Positions 43,584 through 54,153 are shown, counted from the stretch's first letter. The stretch: DNA of 64,000 bases from Helicobacter macacae MIT 99-5501 (GCF_000507845.1 NZ_KI669454.1:248001-312000); one strand, 5' to 3'. The notes: generated by a model not told the origin, from the sequence alone. Numbers and translations are program-made.

Positions 43584-45845
43584 TCAATTTTGCTTTGCGC
43601 TAGATTTTGATTTGGTGGGTAGCTTTTTGGGCTTTTTGGTTTTGTTGGTAGGATTTTTTGAGGCTTTTTTAGTGGATTTTGGCTTTGTGCTTAGGGAGCT
43701 ATTTTTTGGATTTATGGTTTTGGTGGATTTTTTGCGGATATTTACGAGGGAGTATTGCGCGTTTTTGGGGATTTTTATGCCTTGCTCTTTGCAGAGGGTG
43801 CAAAACTCCCAAAGCAGTTTTTGCACTTCGTTTATGCCGATATTCCAAAACGCGCTAGATTCTATATCAAAGCCAAATGCACCTACTAGCTCGCTTGGGG
43901 ATTTGCTCCCGCCTGCTGATAAAAAGTCGGTGTAGATTGAGACGAAATCATCGCATTTGCCACTTTTGTATAGCCCAAATAGTGCAAGCACCAATAGCTG
44001 TCCATAGGAGTAAGCGTAGCAATAAAATGGCGAGTGGATAAAGTGGGGGATATAGCTCCACCACCTTGCGTAGTTTTGGGTAAGTTTTAGGCTTTTGCCA
44101 AACATTTTTTCGTTTTCATCTTGCCAGATTTTGTCAAAATCCTGCGCCTTTAGCTCGCCCTCTTTGGCGTGGATAGCCCTCTCAAAGTTTGTCATCACGA
44201 CTTGACGAAATAGGGTGGAGAAAATATCTTCTAGCTTGCCTGCATAGATTTGTAGTAGCTCTTTTTGGGCGTTTTTGTTTTTTAGCTCTCTTTTTAGGTA
44301 GTCAAAAAACAGCATTTCGCCAAATACAGAAGCCGTCTCTGCGGTGGTAAGTGGCGTGTCGTGGTTTAGCGTGCCGACATTTTTGCTTAGCTCTTGGTGA
44401 ATCATATGCCCAAACTCGTGTGCTATGGTAAAGGCATCTCGTCTATTTCCCGTCCAATTTAGTAGCACAAAGGGGTGGGCTTTTGGCGTGGCTCCGTGGC
44501 TAAATGCCCCACCTCGTTTGTTTGGCGTGGGGTGGGAGCTAACCCAGCCTTCTTTTATTGCCCTGCGCGTGATTTTGGCAAAGCTAGGAGAAAACTTCTC
44601 ATAGCTTAAAATCACTTGGTTTAGGGCTTGGGCGTAGGATATTTTGGTGGATTCTTTTTGAGATTTTACTTGAGTGTCCTTTGTGGTTTTGCTTGGGCTA
44701 GATTCTGCAAATATAGGTGCGTATCTATCAAAATCTTTTAGATTTATCCCAAGTATGCTTCCCTTTAGCGCGTAGTAGCTGTGGACAAGGTGGAAGTTTG
44801 CATTTACGCATTTCATCATCGAATCCACGCTTTTTTGGCTGATTTGGTTGCTGATATGGCGGAAACTTTCTTTGTTTGGGTAGCTTCTTAGTCGCGTTTG
44901 TATGCTCAAATCTTTGCGCACCATATTTAGGATATAGCTAAGAAGTGGCGTGGATTCTTGCAGGCTTTTTGTAAAATCCTCTTGGGCTTGTTGCCTTATC
45001 TTACGCTTGGGGCTGTGGAGTAGGGATAGGACTTCTTCCTCGCCTTTTTTGTCTGCGCCGATTTTTAGGCTCGCTAGATGCTCATCAAAAAGCCTGCCAA
45101 ATGCGCTAACTCCCACGCTTGAAGTGGCTATGAGGGCTTTTTCTGCACTTAGGTCTAGTTTGTGAGATTTTTTGACTAGGAGATTTTGTAAGTAGAAAGC
45201 GTATTTTTCGCATTGAGCGATAAATTTTGTGATTTTGGCAGAATCTATATCGCAAAACTCTAGCTCAAAAAACACAAGATGTTCGTATATTTCGCTAGAT
45301 TCTAGCTCATACTTGGCATAAAAATCCCCCTTAGTCGTATCCTCTGCAAATACCAAAAACGCAAATGTCAGCACCCGCTCAATACGCTCGATAAGCCCCT
45401 CATATCTAGCAATCACATCACCAAAATCCTGCGGGGAAAGCTCGCTTAGCTTACCTTTGTATGTTGCCTCAAAATCTAGGGCAAGCCTTTTTGTTTGCTT
45501 ACTAAAAGGAGCTAGCTCATCTTTGCTAGCAAAAAGCGCGGATAGATTCCATTTGTGCTTAATGTCTTTGTGTAGATTTAGCGTGGATTTTGGGAGGTTT
45601 TTGGACTTGGGGAGCTTGGGGATAGTGTAGGTTTGCCTTGTTTGTTTTGTCTGTTTTGTAGAGCTTTTGTTCGCAGAGGTTTTGGAAGCTAGGGTGGGTT
45701 TTGCAGAAGTCTTTGTGGATTTTACTTTTTTTGTTTTTTGTGCTTTTTGTGTGGAGAGATTTTGCGTAGAAATCTTTGCAGAAGTCTTTTTTGTAGAATC
45801 TTTGCGTGTTTTTGATTTGGTAGGGGGGTTGTGTGGTGTGCTCAT
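43584..45845 (-). CDS. pepF: Oligoendopeptidase F (M3 metallopeptidase) with basic tails
   Basis: The core (about residues 90-700) is an M3B zinc peptidase: the catalytic HEFGHMIHQE (HExxH), TTAETASVFGEMLFF with the third zinc ligand Glu, and the substrate-binding WWSYIPHF followed by YCYAYSYGQLL. It degrades short peptides in the cytoplasm. Both ends are unusual: about 95 residues of Lys/Thr/Ser-rich sequence precede the core and about 50 of the same kind follow it. AAAGG lies upstream of the ATG, and no better start is seen between the extension and the core, so the tails seem real. Confidence 0.93.
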   Translation of the reverse strand: MSTPHNPPTKSKTRKDSTKKTSAKISTQNLSTQKAQKTKKVKSTKTSAKPTLASKTSANKSSTKQTKQTRQTYTIPKLPKSKNLPKSTLNLHKDIKHKWNLSALFASKDELAPFSKQTKRLALDFEATYKGKLSELSPQDFGDVIARYEGLIERIERVLTFAFLVFAEDTTKGDFYAKYELESSEIYEHLVFFELEFCDIDSAKITKFIAQCEKYAFYLQNLLVKKSHKLDLSAEKALIATSSVGVSAFGRLFDEHLASLKIGADKKGEEEVLSLLHSPKRKIRQQAQEDFTKSLQESTPLLSYILNMVRKDLSIQTRLRSYPNKESFRHISNQISQKSVDSMMKCVNANFHLVHSYYALKGSILGINLKDFDRYAPIFAESSPSKTTKDTQVKSQKESTKISYAQALNQVILSYEKFSPSFAKITRRAIKEGWVSSHPTPNKRGGAFSHGATPKAHPFVLLNWTGNRRDAFTIAHEFGHMIHQELSKNVGTLNHDTPLTTAETASVFGEMLFFDYLKRELKNKNAQKELLQIYAGKLEDIFSTLFRQVVMTNFERAIHAKEGELKAQDFDKIWQDENEKMFGKSLKLTQNYARWWSYIPHFIHSPFYCYAYSYGQLLVLALFGLYKSGKCDDFVSIYTDFLSAGGSKSPSELVGAFGFDIESSAFWNIGINEVQKLLWEFCTLCKEQGIKIPKNAQYSLVNIRKKSTKTINPKNSSLSTKPKSTKKASKNPTNKTKKPKKLPTKSKSSAKQN

Positions 45846-45978
45846 AAGTGTAAGCCTTTGATTGCAAAAGTCAAAATCTAAAACTGCTATTGTAGCAAAT
45901 AGCTAGCAAATACTTACTTAAGAAATGAGAGTTTTTCACTAGCCCCAAAATCACTAGCCAAAAGAAAAAGCTATCAAA

Positions 45979-46680
45979 CTACCAAGTGTAAGCCACTTGC
46001 AAGCCATACACTCCTTTGCCTGCTATATCTGTGCTGATTTCGGGCGTGATTAGGAGTTTGCGCGGTTTGTATCGGGTAGTAAGCCCCCACGCAACTCCCC
46101 AGCCTATCGCACTTCCTACAAGCACTTGCCAAATAGAGTGCTTATGAGCATATACGCGCGAAGCGTCTGTCAAAATCCCAAGCCCGATAAGTGGCAGTGC
46201 AGGCTTCCACCCATAGCGATAAAAAACAAATCCAGCCGCGCTAAATGCTCCTCCTGCGTGTCCGCTTGGCATTCCTTTGTAGTCATCACAGCAAGGGCGT
46301 TTGGCAAAGGCTATGCTGTGTCCGTTTTTGTGAGCTAGCTCAAAACTTCTTTTGACTACTTCGATGATTCCTTGAGTAAGCAGAGAGCCAGCGGTAAGCT
46401 GCAATGCGCCCTCGTAGTCTTTTATCCCAACACTTACGATTAGCACGCCCACAGGGGCTAGCGTCAGCACATCTCCTAGTCGCTCAAAGTCGCTTTTGGC
46501 TTTGAGATTTAGCGGTAGGCAAAGTATGAGAAGTATGAGGAGTATCAAGGGAAGTTCGGTGGGATTTGCGCTTAGAATGTATTTTTTAGCTTTGAGAGTT
46601 TGTATGATTTTGCGCTTGCTTGGTAGTGGGGGCGTTATTTTGGTTGTCGAGGTTGTCATTGCCTGCCTTGTATTTGCCAT
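45979..46680 (-). CDS. PAP2-family membrane phosphatase
   Basis: The 233-residue protein has several hydrophobic helices and the PAP2 motifs AKRPCCDD, GMPSGHAGGAFS and SRVYAHKHSIWQV. The family removes phosphate from lipids such as lipid A, undecaprenyl pyrophosphate or phosphatidylglycerophosphate. The third motif normally ends with Asp after the catalytic His (SRxxxxxHxxxD); here that position is Gln. The C-terminus (VYGLQVAYTW) ends like an outer-membrane protein. Which lipid it acts on cannot be told. Confidence 0.85.
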   Translation of the reverse strand: MANTRQAMTTSTTKITPPLPSKRKIIQTLKAKKYILSANPTELPLILLILLILCLPLNLKAKSDFERLGDVLTLAPVGVLIVSVGIKDYEGALQLTAGSLLTQGIIEVVKRSFELAHKNGHSIAFAKRPCCDDYKGMPSGHAGGAFSAAGFVFYRYGWKPALPLIGLGILTDASRVYAHKHSIWQVLVGSAIGWGVAWGLTTRYKPRKLLITPEISTDIAGKGVYGLQVAYTW

Positions 46681-46942
46681 TTTTTACTTTGCTTTTTTTG
46701 ATATTTTGTCCCCCTCATTTTTGGTGTGGTTTTGGGAGTGGTAAAGTCGGGGGTAAAATCTCAAAAAGCCATAATTGTAGCGAAAACTCTAAAATGCTTT
46801 ATAAAAAATCTTAGATAAAAATTTTTGACATAAAAATAGTCTTGCAATTCACACTTATTTCACAAGTTCGTTTTATAATACCCGCTTTTAAACCCCACAA
46901 GCTATCTTGCATAATCCAAGCATATCGCAAAAAGGAGCAATA

Positions 46943-47602
46943 GTGAAAAGAACCCTAAAAATCGTAAATGTGCGTTTTCTAAGGCGATTTATACGACTAA
47001 GAAGGCTGACAAAAAAAACAAAATCCCCCAAAATCCCCAAAAAATTTTGGATAAAGCTACACACTTATTTGAGTTTGTTTTTTCTCCCTCTCGCACTTAT
47101 CTATGCGATAACGGGTGTAGGATATATCTATGATATTCGTCAAAACTCTGGCGCACAGATAGTAAAAATCCCACTAGAATCTATGCCAAAAAGGGGTAGC
47201 GAAAAAGAGCTAATCCTAAAACTCCTAGAGGAAAATAGCCTAGAAATCCCAAAAGATACGGACATAAAGATGTTTCGCGGGAATCCAAGTATGGGCAATG
47301 TCTACTATGGCGCGAGTATCATAAAGGAGCGCAATGGAGAAATCATACTGCAAGTAACTAAGCGAAATCTCTATGGCGTGCTTTTGCTTATGCACAAGTC
47401 AAATGGAAGTAAGTTTGAGGTAGGGGAGTTTAAGTTTCATTTTTTTGACTTTTTGGCTATGGGGTTTGGCGTATCGCTACTACTTTTTTATCTCTCTGGG
47501 CTTATTATGACTTCGTTTTGCAAAAAAGATAGGCTTGTGAGCTTTGGTGTGCTTGGAGTTGGGCTTGTGGCTACAATCTTGGCAGTGTATTTTAGTGTGT
47601 GA
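46943..47602 (+). CDS. PepSY-associated membrane protein
   Basis: I take the GTG at 46943, which has AAGGAG at 46931-46936; the frame is open from a TTG at 46907. The 219-residue product begins with a basic region, then a helix (HTYLSLFFLPLALIYAITGVGYIYDI) that is typical of PepSY-TM proteins, a periplasmic PepSY-like domain, and two more helices (about 170-215) with LLMHKSNGSKFEVGEFKFHF between. PepSY-TM proteins assist in iron-siderophore reduction or respiratory-chain assembly. Its 3' end overlaps the end of the convergent LysE gene by 11 bases. Confidence 0.75.
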   Translation: MKRTLKIVNVRFLRRFIRLRRLTKKTKSPKIPKKFWIKLHTYLSLFFLPLALIYAITGVGYIYDIRQNSGAQIVKIPLESMPKRGSEKELILKLLEENSLEIPKDTDIKMFRGNPSMGNVYYGASIIKERNGEIILQVTKRNLYGVLLLMHKSNGSKFEVGEFKFHFFDFLAMGFGVSLLLFYLSGLIMTSFCKKDRLVSFGVLGVGLVATILAVYFSV

Positions 47603-48278
47603 TATTGGCATATACGCAAAAGGCGTGATAAAAAAGCGATAAGGCAAATCCCAAAAACAACACCGCGCTTAGCCTATCTATGTAGAAAAACACCTTGTAG
47701 GTAATGTGCTTTCTAAAGTAGCTAGATACCACTACTACGCAGACAAACGCACTTACAAGCGAGGTAAAAAGCACAGCAATGCTAAGGGCTAAATCTTTCC
47801 CGATAAATTGCGTAACCACCACGCCAAAAAATAAAATCGCTTTTGGGTTTGAGAGATTTACCACAAGTCCTCGCAAAAATGTATCAGGCTTAGAATCTGT
47901 TTGTTTGGAATCTAGGCTAGATTTTGTCGCATTGTCATTTGTCTTTGTGCTAAATGTCGCCAAAGCAGAATCCGCGCTAGACTCATCACGATTTTCATCA
48001 TAGCGAGTGCGCAAAATATTGATAGCAATATAGCCTAGATACAAGCCTCCTAGCACTCCTAGTGCGATTTGAGAGTAGGCATTTGATAGTAGGTGTGTAA
48101 GCCCAAAGTAGATGATACCTAGATAAAAAATCCACCCAAATGCGATTCCGCCTAGCACGATTAGGGCGCGTTTCGCACCAAAGAGTATTGTATTTCTAGC
48201 TACAAGTAGCATATCTGGTCCGGGCGTTATCGCGCCGATGAAGCCAACAGCAAAAAGCATTATCATAGCAGCTGACAT
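47592..48278 (-). CDS. LysE/RhtB-family amino-acid exporter
   Basis: The start at 48278 (MSAAMIMLFAVGFIGA) has AAAGGTAAC before it; the longer frame from 48380 adds a non-family segment. The 228-residue protein has six hydrophobic helices and the family signature GAITPGPDMLLVARNTILFG near the N-terminus, and NLSNPKAILFF in the second half. A polar Asp/Ser/Thr-rich loop (about 100-145) replaces the short central loop of most members. It exports an amino acid or its derivative. Confidence 0.88.
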   Translation of the reverse strand: MSAAMIMLFAVGFIGAITPGPDMLLVARNTILFGAKRALIVLGGIAFGWIFYLGIIYFGLTHLLSNAYSQIALGVLGGLYLGYIAINILRTRYDENRDESSADSALATFSTKTNDNATKSSLDSKQTDSKPDTFLRGLVVNLSNPKAILFFGVVVTQFIGKDLALSIAVLFTSLVSAFVCVVVVSSYFRKHITYKVFFYIDRLSAVLFLGFALSLFYHAFCVYANITH

Positions 48279-48634
48279 TTTGTTACCTTTAGATTCTAGG
48301 ATTTTTGTGGCAAGCACTTTGAAGTGTATTGGTGTATTTTTGCTTGGCATTATAAGCAAAAATGCAAAACTAATCATCACAAAAAATTGTGCTAAATCTT
48401 TTTGTTTAGAATTTTGGCAATTCTATAAAAAATCTTAAAACCTGCCAAAAAGTGTGCAATTTTGTAAAAAAATGTCTAAAAATCGTGCATTTTATCTGCA
48501 AATAAGGTTTTTTAAAAGAGCGAAAGTGTATAATAAACCTATGCAAAAGATTTTGCATTGTTTATGCAAGATTTTGCGACAAAAAAGCAAAGAGGCACAA
48601 TCTAAGCGCGAAAAAGTGCGAAAGGAGAGTAGCG
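48279..48634. other. Divergent promoter region between lysE-type gene and pflB
   Basis: No gene is seen. TATAAT at 48529-48534 lies about 100 bases before the pflB ATG and is a good -10 candidate. The stretch 48380-48500 is rich in AAAATC/TTTTT words. A clear FNR or other regulator box was not found. Confidence 0.45.
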
Positions 48635-50878
48635 ATGAGTGAAATACGAGGAATCCAAATTCTTGGAGAATTTGAAGAAGGACTATGGCAAGATGAAATC
48701 AATGTGCGTGATTTTATCGTAAAAAATTACACACCTTATGATGGCGATGATAGCTTCCTTTGCGCCCCGACAAGCGCGACAAAGCAGCTTTGGGAGCTAG
48801 TGTGTGGGCTTATGAAGCTCGAGAGAGAGCGCAAGGGCGTGTATGATGTCAGCACGGACATTATCTCTACGATTACTTCGCACAAGGCAGGCTACATAGA
48901 CAAAGACTTGGAAGTCATCGTGGGATTGCAAACTGATGAGCCTCTAAAGCGCGCGATAATGCCTTTTGGTGGGTATCGAATGGTGCTAAACTCGCTTAAG
49001 GCTTATGATAAGCAAGAGGACGCGCAGGTAGCAAATGTCTTTAAATATCGCAAGACGCACAATGACGGCGTGTTTGACGCGTATAGTGATGAGATGCTCT
49101 TAGCACGCAAGGTAGGAATCATCACAGGACTTCCAGATGCCTATGGGCGCGGGAGAATCATAGGCGATTATCGCAGAGTGGCACTCTATGGCGTAGATAG
49201 GCTCATAGAGGAGAAACTCAAAGCAAAGAAAAAGCTCACACCCGATGTGATGAATGAGGAGGTAATCCGCTTGCGCGAGGAGATAAGCGAGCAAATAAAA
49301 GCACTAAATGAGCTAAAGCAAATGGCACAAAGCTATGGGTTTGATATTTCTGCGCCTGCCAAAGACATAAAAGAGGCGATTCAGTGGCTTTACTTTGGCT
49401 ACCTTGCCGCGATAAAGGAGCAAAATGGTGCGGCGATGAGCATAGGGAGAATCTCCACATTTTTGGATATTTTTGCCGAGCGCGATTTGAAGCTAGGCAA
49501 ATACGATGAGAACCAAATCCAAGAGATGATAGACCATTTTGTGATGAAGCTAAGAATGGTAAGATTTTTGCGCACGCCAGAGTATGATGAGCTTTTCAGC
49601 GGGGACCCCACTTGGGTTACGGAGTGTATCGGGGGAATGTGTATGGATGGGCGACATTTGGTAACCAAAATGAGCTATCGCTTCCTCCACACGCTTTATA
49701 ATCTAGGACCTGCGCCCGAGCCAAATATGACGGTGCTTTGGAATACGCGCTTGCCAAAGAATTTTAAGGAATTTTGCGCTAGGGTTAGTATCGATACTTC
49801 ATCGATTCAGTATGAAAGCGATGAAATAATGCTAAAAGAATTTGGCGATGATTATGCAATCGCTTGCTGTGTAAGCCCTATGAAAATCGGCAAGCAAATG
49901 CAGTTTTTTGGTGCGCGGTGTAATCTCGCAAAGGCAATACTCTATGCGATAAATGGTGGCAAAGATGAGAAGCTAGGAATGCAAGTAGCACCGATGATAG
50001 CACCTATCACAAGCGAGTATTTGGACTATGATGAGGTGAAAGCGCGGCTTGATATTGTGCTTGATTGGCTTGCACGGCTCTATATCAACACGCTTAATGT
50101 CATTCACTATATGCACGATAAATACTGCTATGAGCGAATCGAAATGGCACTGCATAATGAGGAAGTCGTGCGCACTATGGCAGGAGGAATCGCGGGGCTT
50201 AGCGTGATAGCAGACTCGCTAAGTGCGATAAAATACGCACGCGTAAAGCCTGTGAGGAATGAAGCGGGCTTGGCGGTGGATTTTGAGATAGAGGGCGAGT
50301 ATCCAAAGTATGGCAACGATGATGATAGGGTGGATACTATCGCGGTGGATTTGGTAAAGGGCTTTAGCCAAAAGCTCGCCTTGCACCCCACCTATCGAGA
50401 ATCTACACCTACGATGAGTGTGCTAACGATTACCTCAAATGTCGTGTATGGCAAGAAAACAGGCTCTACACCTGATGGGCGAAAAGCTGGAGAGCCATTT
50501 GCCCCGGGTGCAAATCCTATGCACGGGCGCGATACAAGCGGGTGTGTGGCGAGCTTTTGCTCGGTAGCAAAACTGCCTTTTAAATACTCAAAAGATGGGA
50601 TTTCAAATACATTCTCCATAATCCCTAGTGCGCTAGGAAGCGAGAGGGCGACACAAGAGCAAAATCTCGTATCCCTAATGGATGGGTATTTCGCCGATGA
50701 GGGCTATCATCTCAATGTCAATGTGCTGCAAAAAGAAATGCTAAAAGACGCGATGGAGCACCCTGAAAAATATCCGCAGCTCACAATCCGCGTGAGTGGG
50801 TATGCGGTGAATTTCATAAAGCTTACAAAAGAGCAGCAGCTTGATGTCATCTCAAGGACATTCCACGAGAAAATGTAG
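48635..50878 (+). CDS. pflB: Pyruvate formate-lyase (formate C-acetyltransferase)
   Basis: The 747-residue glycyl-radical enzyme cleaves pyruvate with CoA to acetyl-CoA and formate under anaerobic conditions. The catalytic Cys pair is in [14 protein letters not shown], the substrate region has [12 protein letters not shown], and the radical Gly is in [12 protein letters not shown] near the C-terminus. Length is normal. The ATG has AAAGGAG. No gene for the activating enzyme PflA or a formate channel lies beside it, which is unusual. The gene ends 240 bases before the defence island. Confidence 0.95.
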   Translation: MSEIRGIQILGEFEEGLWQDEINVRDFIVKNYTPYDGDDSFLCAPTSATKQLWELVCGLMKLERERKGVYDVSTDIISTITSHKAGYIDKDLEVIVGLQTDEPLKRAIMPFGGYRMVLNSLKAYDKQEDAQVANVFKYRKTHNDGVFDAYSDEMLLARKVGIITGLPDAYGRGRIIGDYRRVALYGVDRLIEEKLKAKKKLTPDVMNEEVIRLREEISEQIKALNELKQMAQSYGFDISAPAKDIKEAIQWLYFGYLAAIKEQNGAAMSIGRISTFLDIFAERDLKLGKYDENQIQEMIDHFVMKLRMVRFLRTPEYDELFSGDPTWVTECIGGMCMDGRHLVTKMSYRFLHTLYNLGPAPEPNMTVLWNTRLPKNFKEFCARVSIDTSSIQYESDEIMLKEFGDDYAIACCVSPMKIGKQMQFFGARCNLAKAILYAINGGKDEKLGMQVAPMIAPITSEYLDYDEVKARLDIVLDWLARLYINTLNVIHYMHDKYCYERIEMALHNEEVVRTMAGGIAGLSVIADSLSAIKYARVKPVRNEAGLAVDFEIEGEYPKYGNDDDRVDTIAVDLVKGFSQKLALHPTYRESTPTMSVLTITSNVVYGKKTGSTPDGRKAGEPFAPGANPMHGRDTSGCVASFCSVAKLPFKYSKDGISNTFSIIPSALGSERATQEQNLVSLMDGYFADEGYHLNVNVLQKEMLKDAMEHPEKYPQLTIRVSGYAVNFIKLTKEQQLDVISRTFHEKM

Positions 50879-51119
50879 GGGGATTTGGGGGGTTTAGTCG
50901 CCCTTTTAGTCGCCCCCTTAATTGCAAAAAAATAGTCGCGAAAAGAAGTAGTTTCGGAATCTAGATTCTGAAAGTGTTTTGAAAAAACTTTGTATCTTGG
51001 CAAGATTTAGCAAGACTTGGTGTAAGGGGTAATATGGTAGGTAATCTATATCCAAAAACGCACACAATAAGATGATAATATTGCTATAATTGCGCAAAAT
51101 ATAACAATTAGGAATCCTA

Positions 51120-52181
51120 ATGTCTGCTAGTTTATTTGGCGATTTTTATCACTTTGCCTTTCCACAACCGCAGTATCTTGGCTCTAAATATAAGCATTTG
51201 GATTTTATTAGAGAATGTTTGCCTACTCATATCAAAAGTGTAGCAGATGCCTTTGCTGGCTCTCAATCGGTAGCTTATTTTTTTAAGCAAAATGGCTATC
51301 AGGTTTATACCAATGATTTTTTATCTTTTAGCCATAAAATAGGCCAATCGCTGGTAGAAAATAAGCGTTTTAAACTTAGTAGTGATGACATAGAGATATT
51401 ACTAAGAGAAAATCAAAACCCAAATGATTTTAATTTGATGAGAGAACTATTTACAGATGTTTTTTTCAAAGAGGAGGAATCAGCGTTTTTAGATTCTTTT
51501 AGGAGCAACATAGAATCACTCTCCAAAGAAAAGCAACCATTAGCCTTTAGCATTATCAACCGAAGCATAACGCGAAAGGTAACAATGGGACATTTTGCTC
51601 ATACAAGTGCGCTAAATTATGCAAAGAATGAGGATAGAATCAAGCGAAATCCAAACCTTATCCGCCCAATAAAAGATATATTTTTAAATCTCATACAACC
51701 ATACAATAATAGTATTTTTGATAATTTGCAGGACAACAAAAGCCACAATTTAGATGCGATTGAGTTTGTGGATTTGATAAAAGATAAGGTAGATTTAATT
51801 TATTTTGACCCGCCTTATTGTGGAAGCCACGCTGATTATCAAGCCTTTTATCATCTGCTTGAGACATATACGCAATATTGGAAAGACAAAGAATTTATCA
51901 ATGGCACTAAGCGTTATTCACCCAAAAAATATAGTGGTTTTGACACAAAAGCGGATATATTGCCCTCATTTGAAAAATTATTTGACACTGCTTTGCAAAT
52001 ACCATATTGGATTATTAGCTACAATGATAGAAGTTTCCCAAGTATTGATATGATGAAAGAGTTGGCAGGAAAATATAAGAATGTAGAGATTAAAGAAAAG
52101 TCATATCAAAATAGCGTAGGTGGAAAGGGTAGTGTAAAGGGTAGTAAGGAAATATTACTTGTTTGTAGTCCAAAGAGCTAA
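51120..52181 (+). CDS. D12-class N6-adenine DNA methyltransferase
   Basis: The 353-residue protein has the SAM-binding motif as VADAFAGSQSVAYFF and the catalytic DPPYCGSHADY (DPPY), in the order of the D12 (Dam/M.DpnII-like) class. The PQYLGSK motif near the N-terminus (residues about 15-21) is also typical. It methylates adenine in a short DNA site. The ATG has AGGA 6 bases upstream. Its stop is 17 bases before the probable endonuclease gene, so the two form a type II restriction-modification pair. The recognition site cannot be deduced. Confidence 0.93.
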   Translation: MSASLFGDFYHFAFPQPQYLGSKYKHLDFIRECLPTHIKSVADAFAGSQSVAYFFKQNGYQVYTNDFLSFSHKIGQSLVENKRFKLSSDDIEILLRENQNPNDFNLMRELFTDVFFKEEESAFLDSFRSNIESLSKEKQPLAFSIINRSITRKVTMGHFAHTSALNYAKNEDRIKRNPNLIRPIKDIFLNLIQPYNNSIFDNLQDNKSHNLDAIEFVDLIKDKVDLIYFDPPYCGSHADYQAFYHLLETYTQYWKDKEFINGTKRYSPKKYSGFDTKADILPSFEKLFDTALQIPYWIISYNDRSFPSIDMMKELAGKYKNVEIKEKSYQNSVGGKGSVKGSKEILLVCSPKS

Positions 52182-52197
52182 ATTAAGGAATGCAAAA

Positions 52198-53298
52198 ATG
52201 AAAGATTACGAGGAGTGGAGTAAGATTTTTGCTTCACAAGATTTGTATCAATTCAATCTTTGTGAAAGCGGTGTTTTGTGGCTTAAAATCAAATCTTTGA
52301 TTAGAAATGAGATTTTGGATTTTATGCAGCAAAGATTAGAATTTAAACTGACTTCAAAAACTCAAGCGCAAAAATTCAAAGAAATTTATAATCTTGTCTT
52401 AAGCGACAAAATAACACAACAGCAAATAGATTTTGTGTTATCACAATATAGCAAAGATGAAATTAAGGCATTAGAAAAAGATTTCGGGTTTATAGAATCA
52501 GAGCTTTATAAAATGGATTATTTTGCTTGGGGCGGAGATTCTAATAATTCGCTAGATAAACAAATCGTTTCCTTTGTAAAAGAGATTTGCAAATATGATG
52601 ATATTTTGTGCAAACTTGATAATGATATAGCACAAAATGTAAAAAACTACACACTAAGTAGTTGGTATAATAATTGGACAACAATACTTACCGAGCATAT
52701 TTTTAAGTCCCACCCTAAGGTAATATCAGCAGTTGGCAAAATAAAAAGTGTGGATTTTTTCATTCAAAATATTCCTATTGATTTAAAAATCACTTATTTT
52801 CCAAAGGAGTTTTTGAAAACACAAAGAAAGATGAGAGGATTGCAAAATGAACTCACTTTGCTAAAAAATATTGCAAAAATACATTCTTTTGCTTTTGATA
52901 AAGAATGCAAAGAGGATATTATTAAATATCAAATCACGCAACAAATTTTTGACTCTAATGATGACTTGGTGATTTCAAAGTTTGATGAACTAAAAAGGCA
53001 AAACACAGAAATCATACAAGCAACAATGGCAAATAAACACACGCTAATCAAGTGGCTTTATGAAAATCAAGGCGAGATGAGGTTTGGCTCGGAAAATAGG
53101 ATTTTTATCGTGTTGATTGATTTAGATGATTTTACACAGGCGTGGAAACTAAAAAGAAATTTTAAGTTAATTAAACCAAAGATTTTAGATTATTTGGATA
53201 GTTTTGATAGGACAAAATTTTTGAACAATATTGTTGAGTTTGAATTTAATCAAAAGCAATACAAAACGCTAGCTGACATTATTTTTGTGATTAAGTAG
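52198..53298 (+). CDS. Probable type II restriction endonuclease
   Basis: I take ATG 52198 (AAGGA before it; 366 residues) over a TTG at 52159 that would overlap the methyltransferase. The middle of the protein has SVDFFIQNIPIDLKITYFPK, which fits the PD-(D/E)XK nuclease core (D, then D-L-K), followed by a helix-rich C-terminus. No known endonuclease name comes to mind. Pairing with the methyltransferase is the main reason for the call. Codon use is AT-rich, like the rest of the island. Confidence 0.7.
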   Translation: MKDYEEWSKIFASQDLYQFNLCESGVLWLKIKSLIRNEILDFMQQRLEFKLTSKTQAQKFKEIYNLVLSDKITQQQIDFVLSQYSKDEIKALEKDFGFIESELYKMDYFAWGGDSNNSLDKQIVSFVKEICKYDDILCKLDNDIAQNVKNYTLSSWYNNWTTILTEHIFKSHPKVISAVGKIKSVDFFIQNIPIDLKITYFPKEFLKTQRKMRGLQNELTLLKNIAKIHSFAFDKECKEDIIKYQITQQIFDSNDDLVISKFDELKRQNTEIIQATMANKHTLIKWLYENQGEMRFGSENRIFIVLIDLDDFTQAWKLKRNFKLIKPKILDYLDSFDRTKFLNNIVEFEFNQKQYKTLADIIFVIK

Positions 53299-53400
53299 AG
53301 GGATTTATAAGAATTGTTGGACTAAAATAAATAGGGCGCACAAAGCATTAAGTTAAATTTATCAATGAGGTATTAGGCAATAAAAAGGTTTAAATTTTAA

Positions 53401-54153
53401 ATGAAACCCACGAAAATCGAATGGACACAAGCAAGCTGGAATCCCACCATAGGCTGCGACAAAGTAAGCAGTGGCTGCAAAAACTGCTATGCCCAAGCTA
53501 TGGCAAAGCGTTTGCAAGCTATTGGCAATCCCGACTATAAAGATGGCTTTGCATTTAAAATGCTCCCTCAAAGGCTAGATGAGCCCAAGCGCAACAAAAA
53601 GCCCACGCTGTATTTTGTAAATTCGATGAGTGATTTGTTTCATCAAAAAATGGATTTTGGCTTTTTGGAGCGTATAATGCAAGTGATAGCCGACACTCCA
53701 CACCACCAATACCAAATCCTAACCAAGCGTCCGCACACGATGAAAGAGTATTTTTCTAAGCGTGAGATTCCGTCAAATGTCTGGCTAGGCACTACGGTAG
53801 AATCTAGCAATGTAAAACCGCGCATAGATTTGATACGCGATTTGAGCGCAAGCGTGAAGTGGCTCTCTTGCGAACCGCTCATAAGCGATTTGGGCGAGAT
53901 TGATTTGCGCGGTATTGATTGGGTTATCGCAGGGGGTGAGAGCGGGGCTAATGCAAGGGCTATGAAAGAGGAGTGGGTGCTAAATATCAAAAGGCAGTGC
54001 GAAGCGCAAAATGTCGCGTTTTTCTTCAAGCAGTGGGGTGCGTGGGGGAGTGATGGAGTGAAGCGAAGCAAAAAAGAAAATGGCGCACTGCTAGGTGGCA
54101 AAATCTATCAAGCCTATCCAAAAATCGTGCAAAAAATCCCAAGCCTTTTTTAA
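53401..54153 (+). CDS. DUF5131-family protein (phage Gp37/Gp68-like)
   Basis: The 250-residue protein has the DUF5131 signature: KIEWTQASWNPTIGCDKVSS, GCKNCYAQAMAKRL, FVNSMSDLFH, YQILTKRPHTM, NVWLGTTVE and WVIAGGESG followed by FFFKQWGAWG. The conserved Cys near the N-terminus suggest a radical-SAM-like iron-sulphur site, but activity is not known. Family members are frequent in phages and mobile elements, often next to a TcmP gene; none is present here. The ribosome-binding site is weak. It lies 102 bases after the endonuclease and may be read with it. Confidence 0.85.
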   Translation: MKPTKIEWTQASWNPTIGCDKVSSGCKNCYAQAMAKRLQAIGNPDYKDGFAFKMLPQRLDEPKRNKKPTLYFVNSMSDLFHQKMDFGFLERIMQVIADTPHHQYQILTKRPHTMKEYFSKREIPSNVWLGTTVESSNVKPRIDLIRDLSASVKWLSCEPLISDLGEIDLRGIDWVIAGGESGANARAMKEEWVLNIKRQCEAQNVAFFFKQWGAWGSDGVKRSKKENGALLGGKIYQAYPKIVQKIPSLF

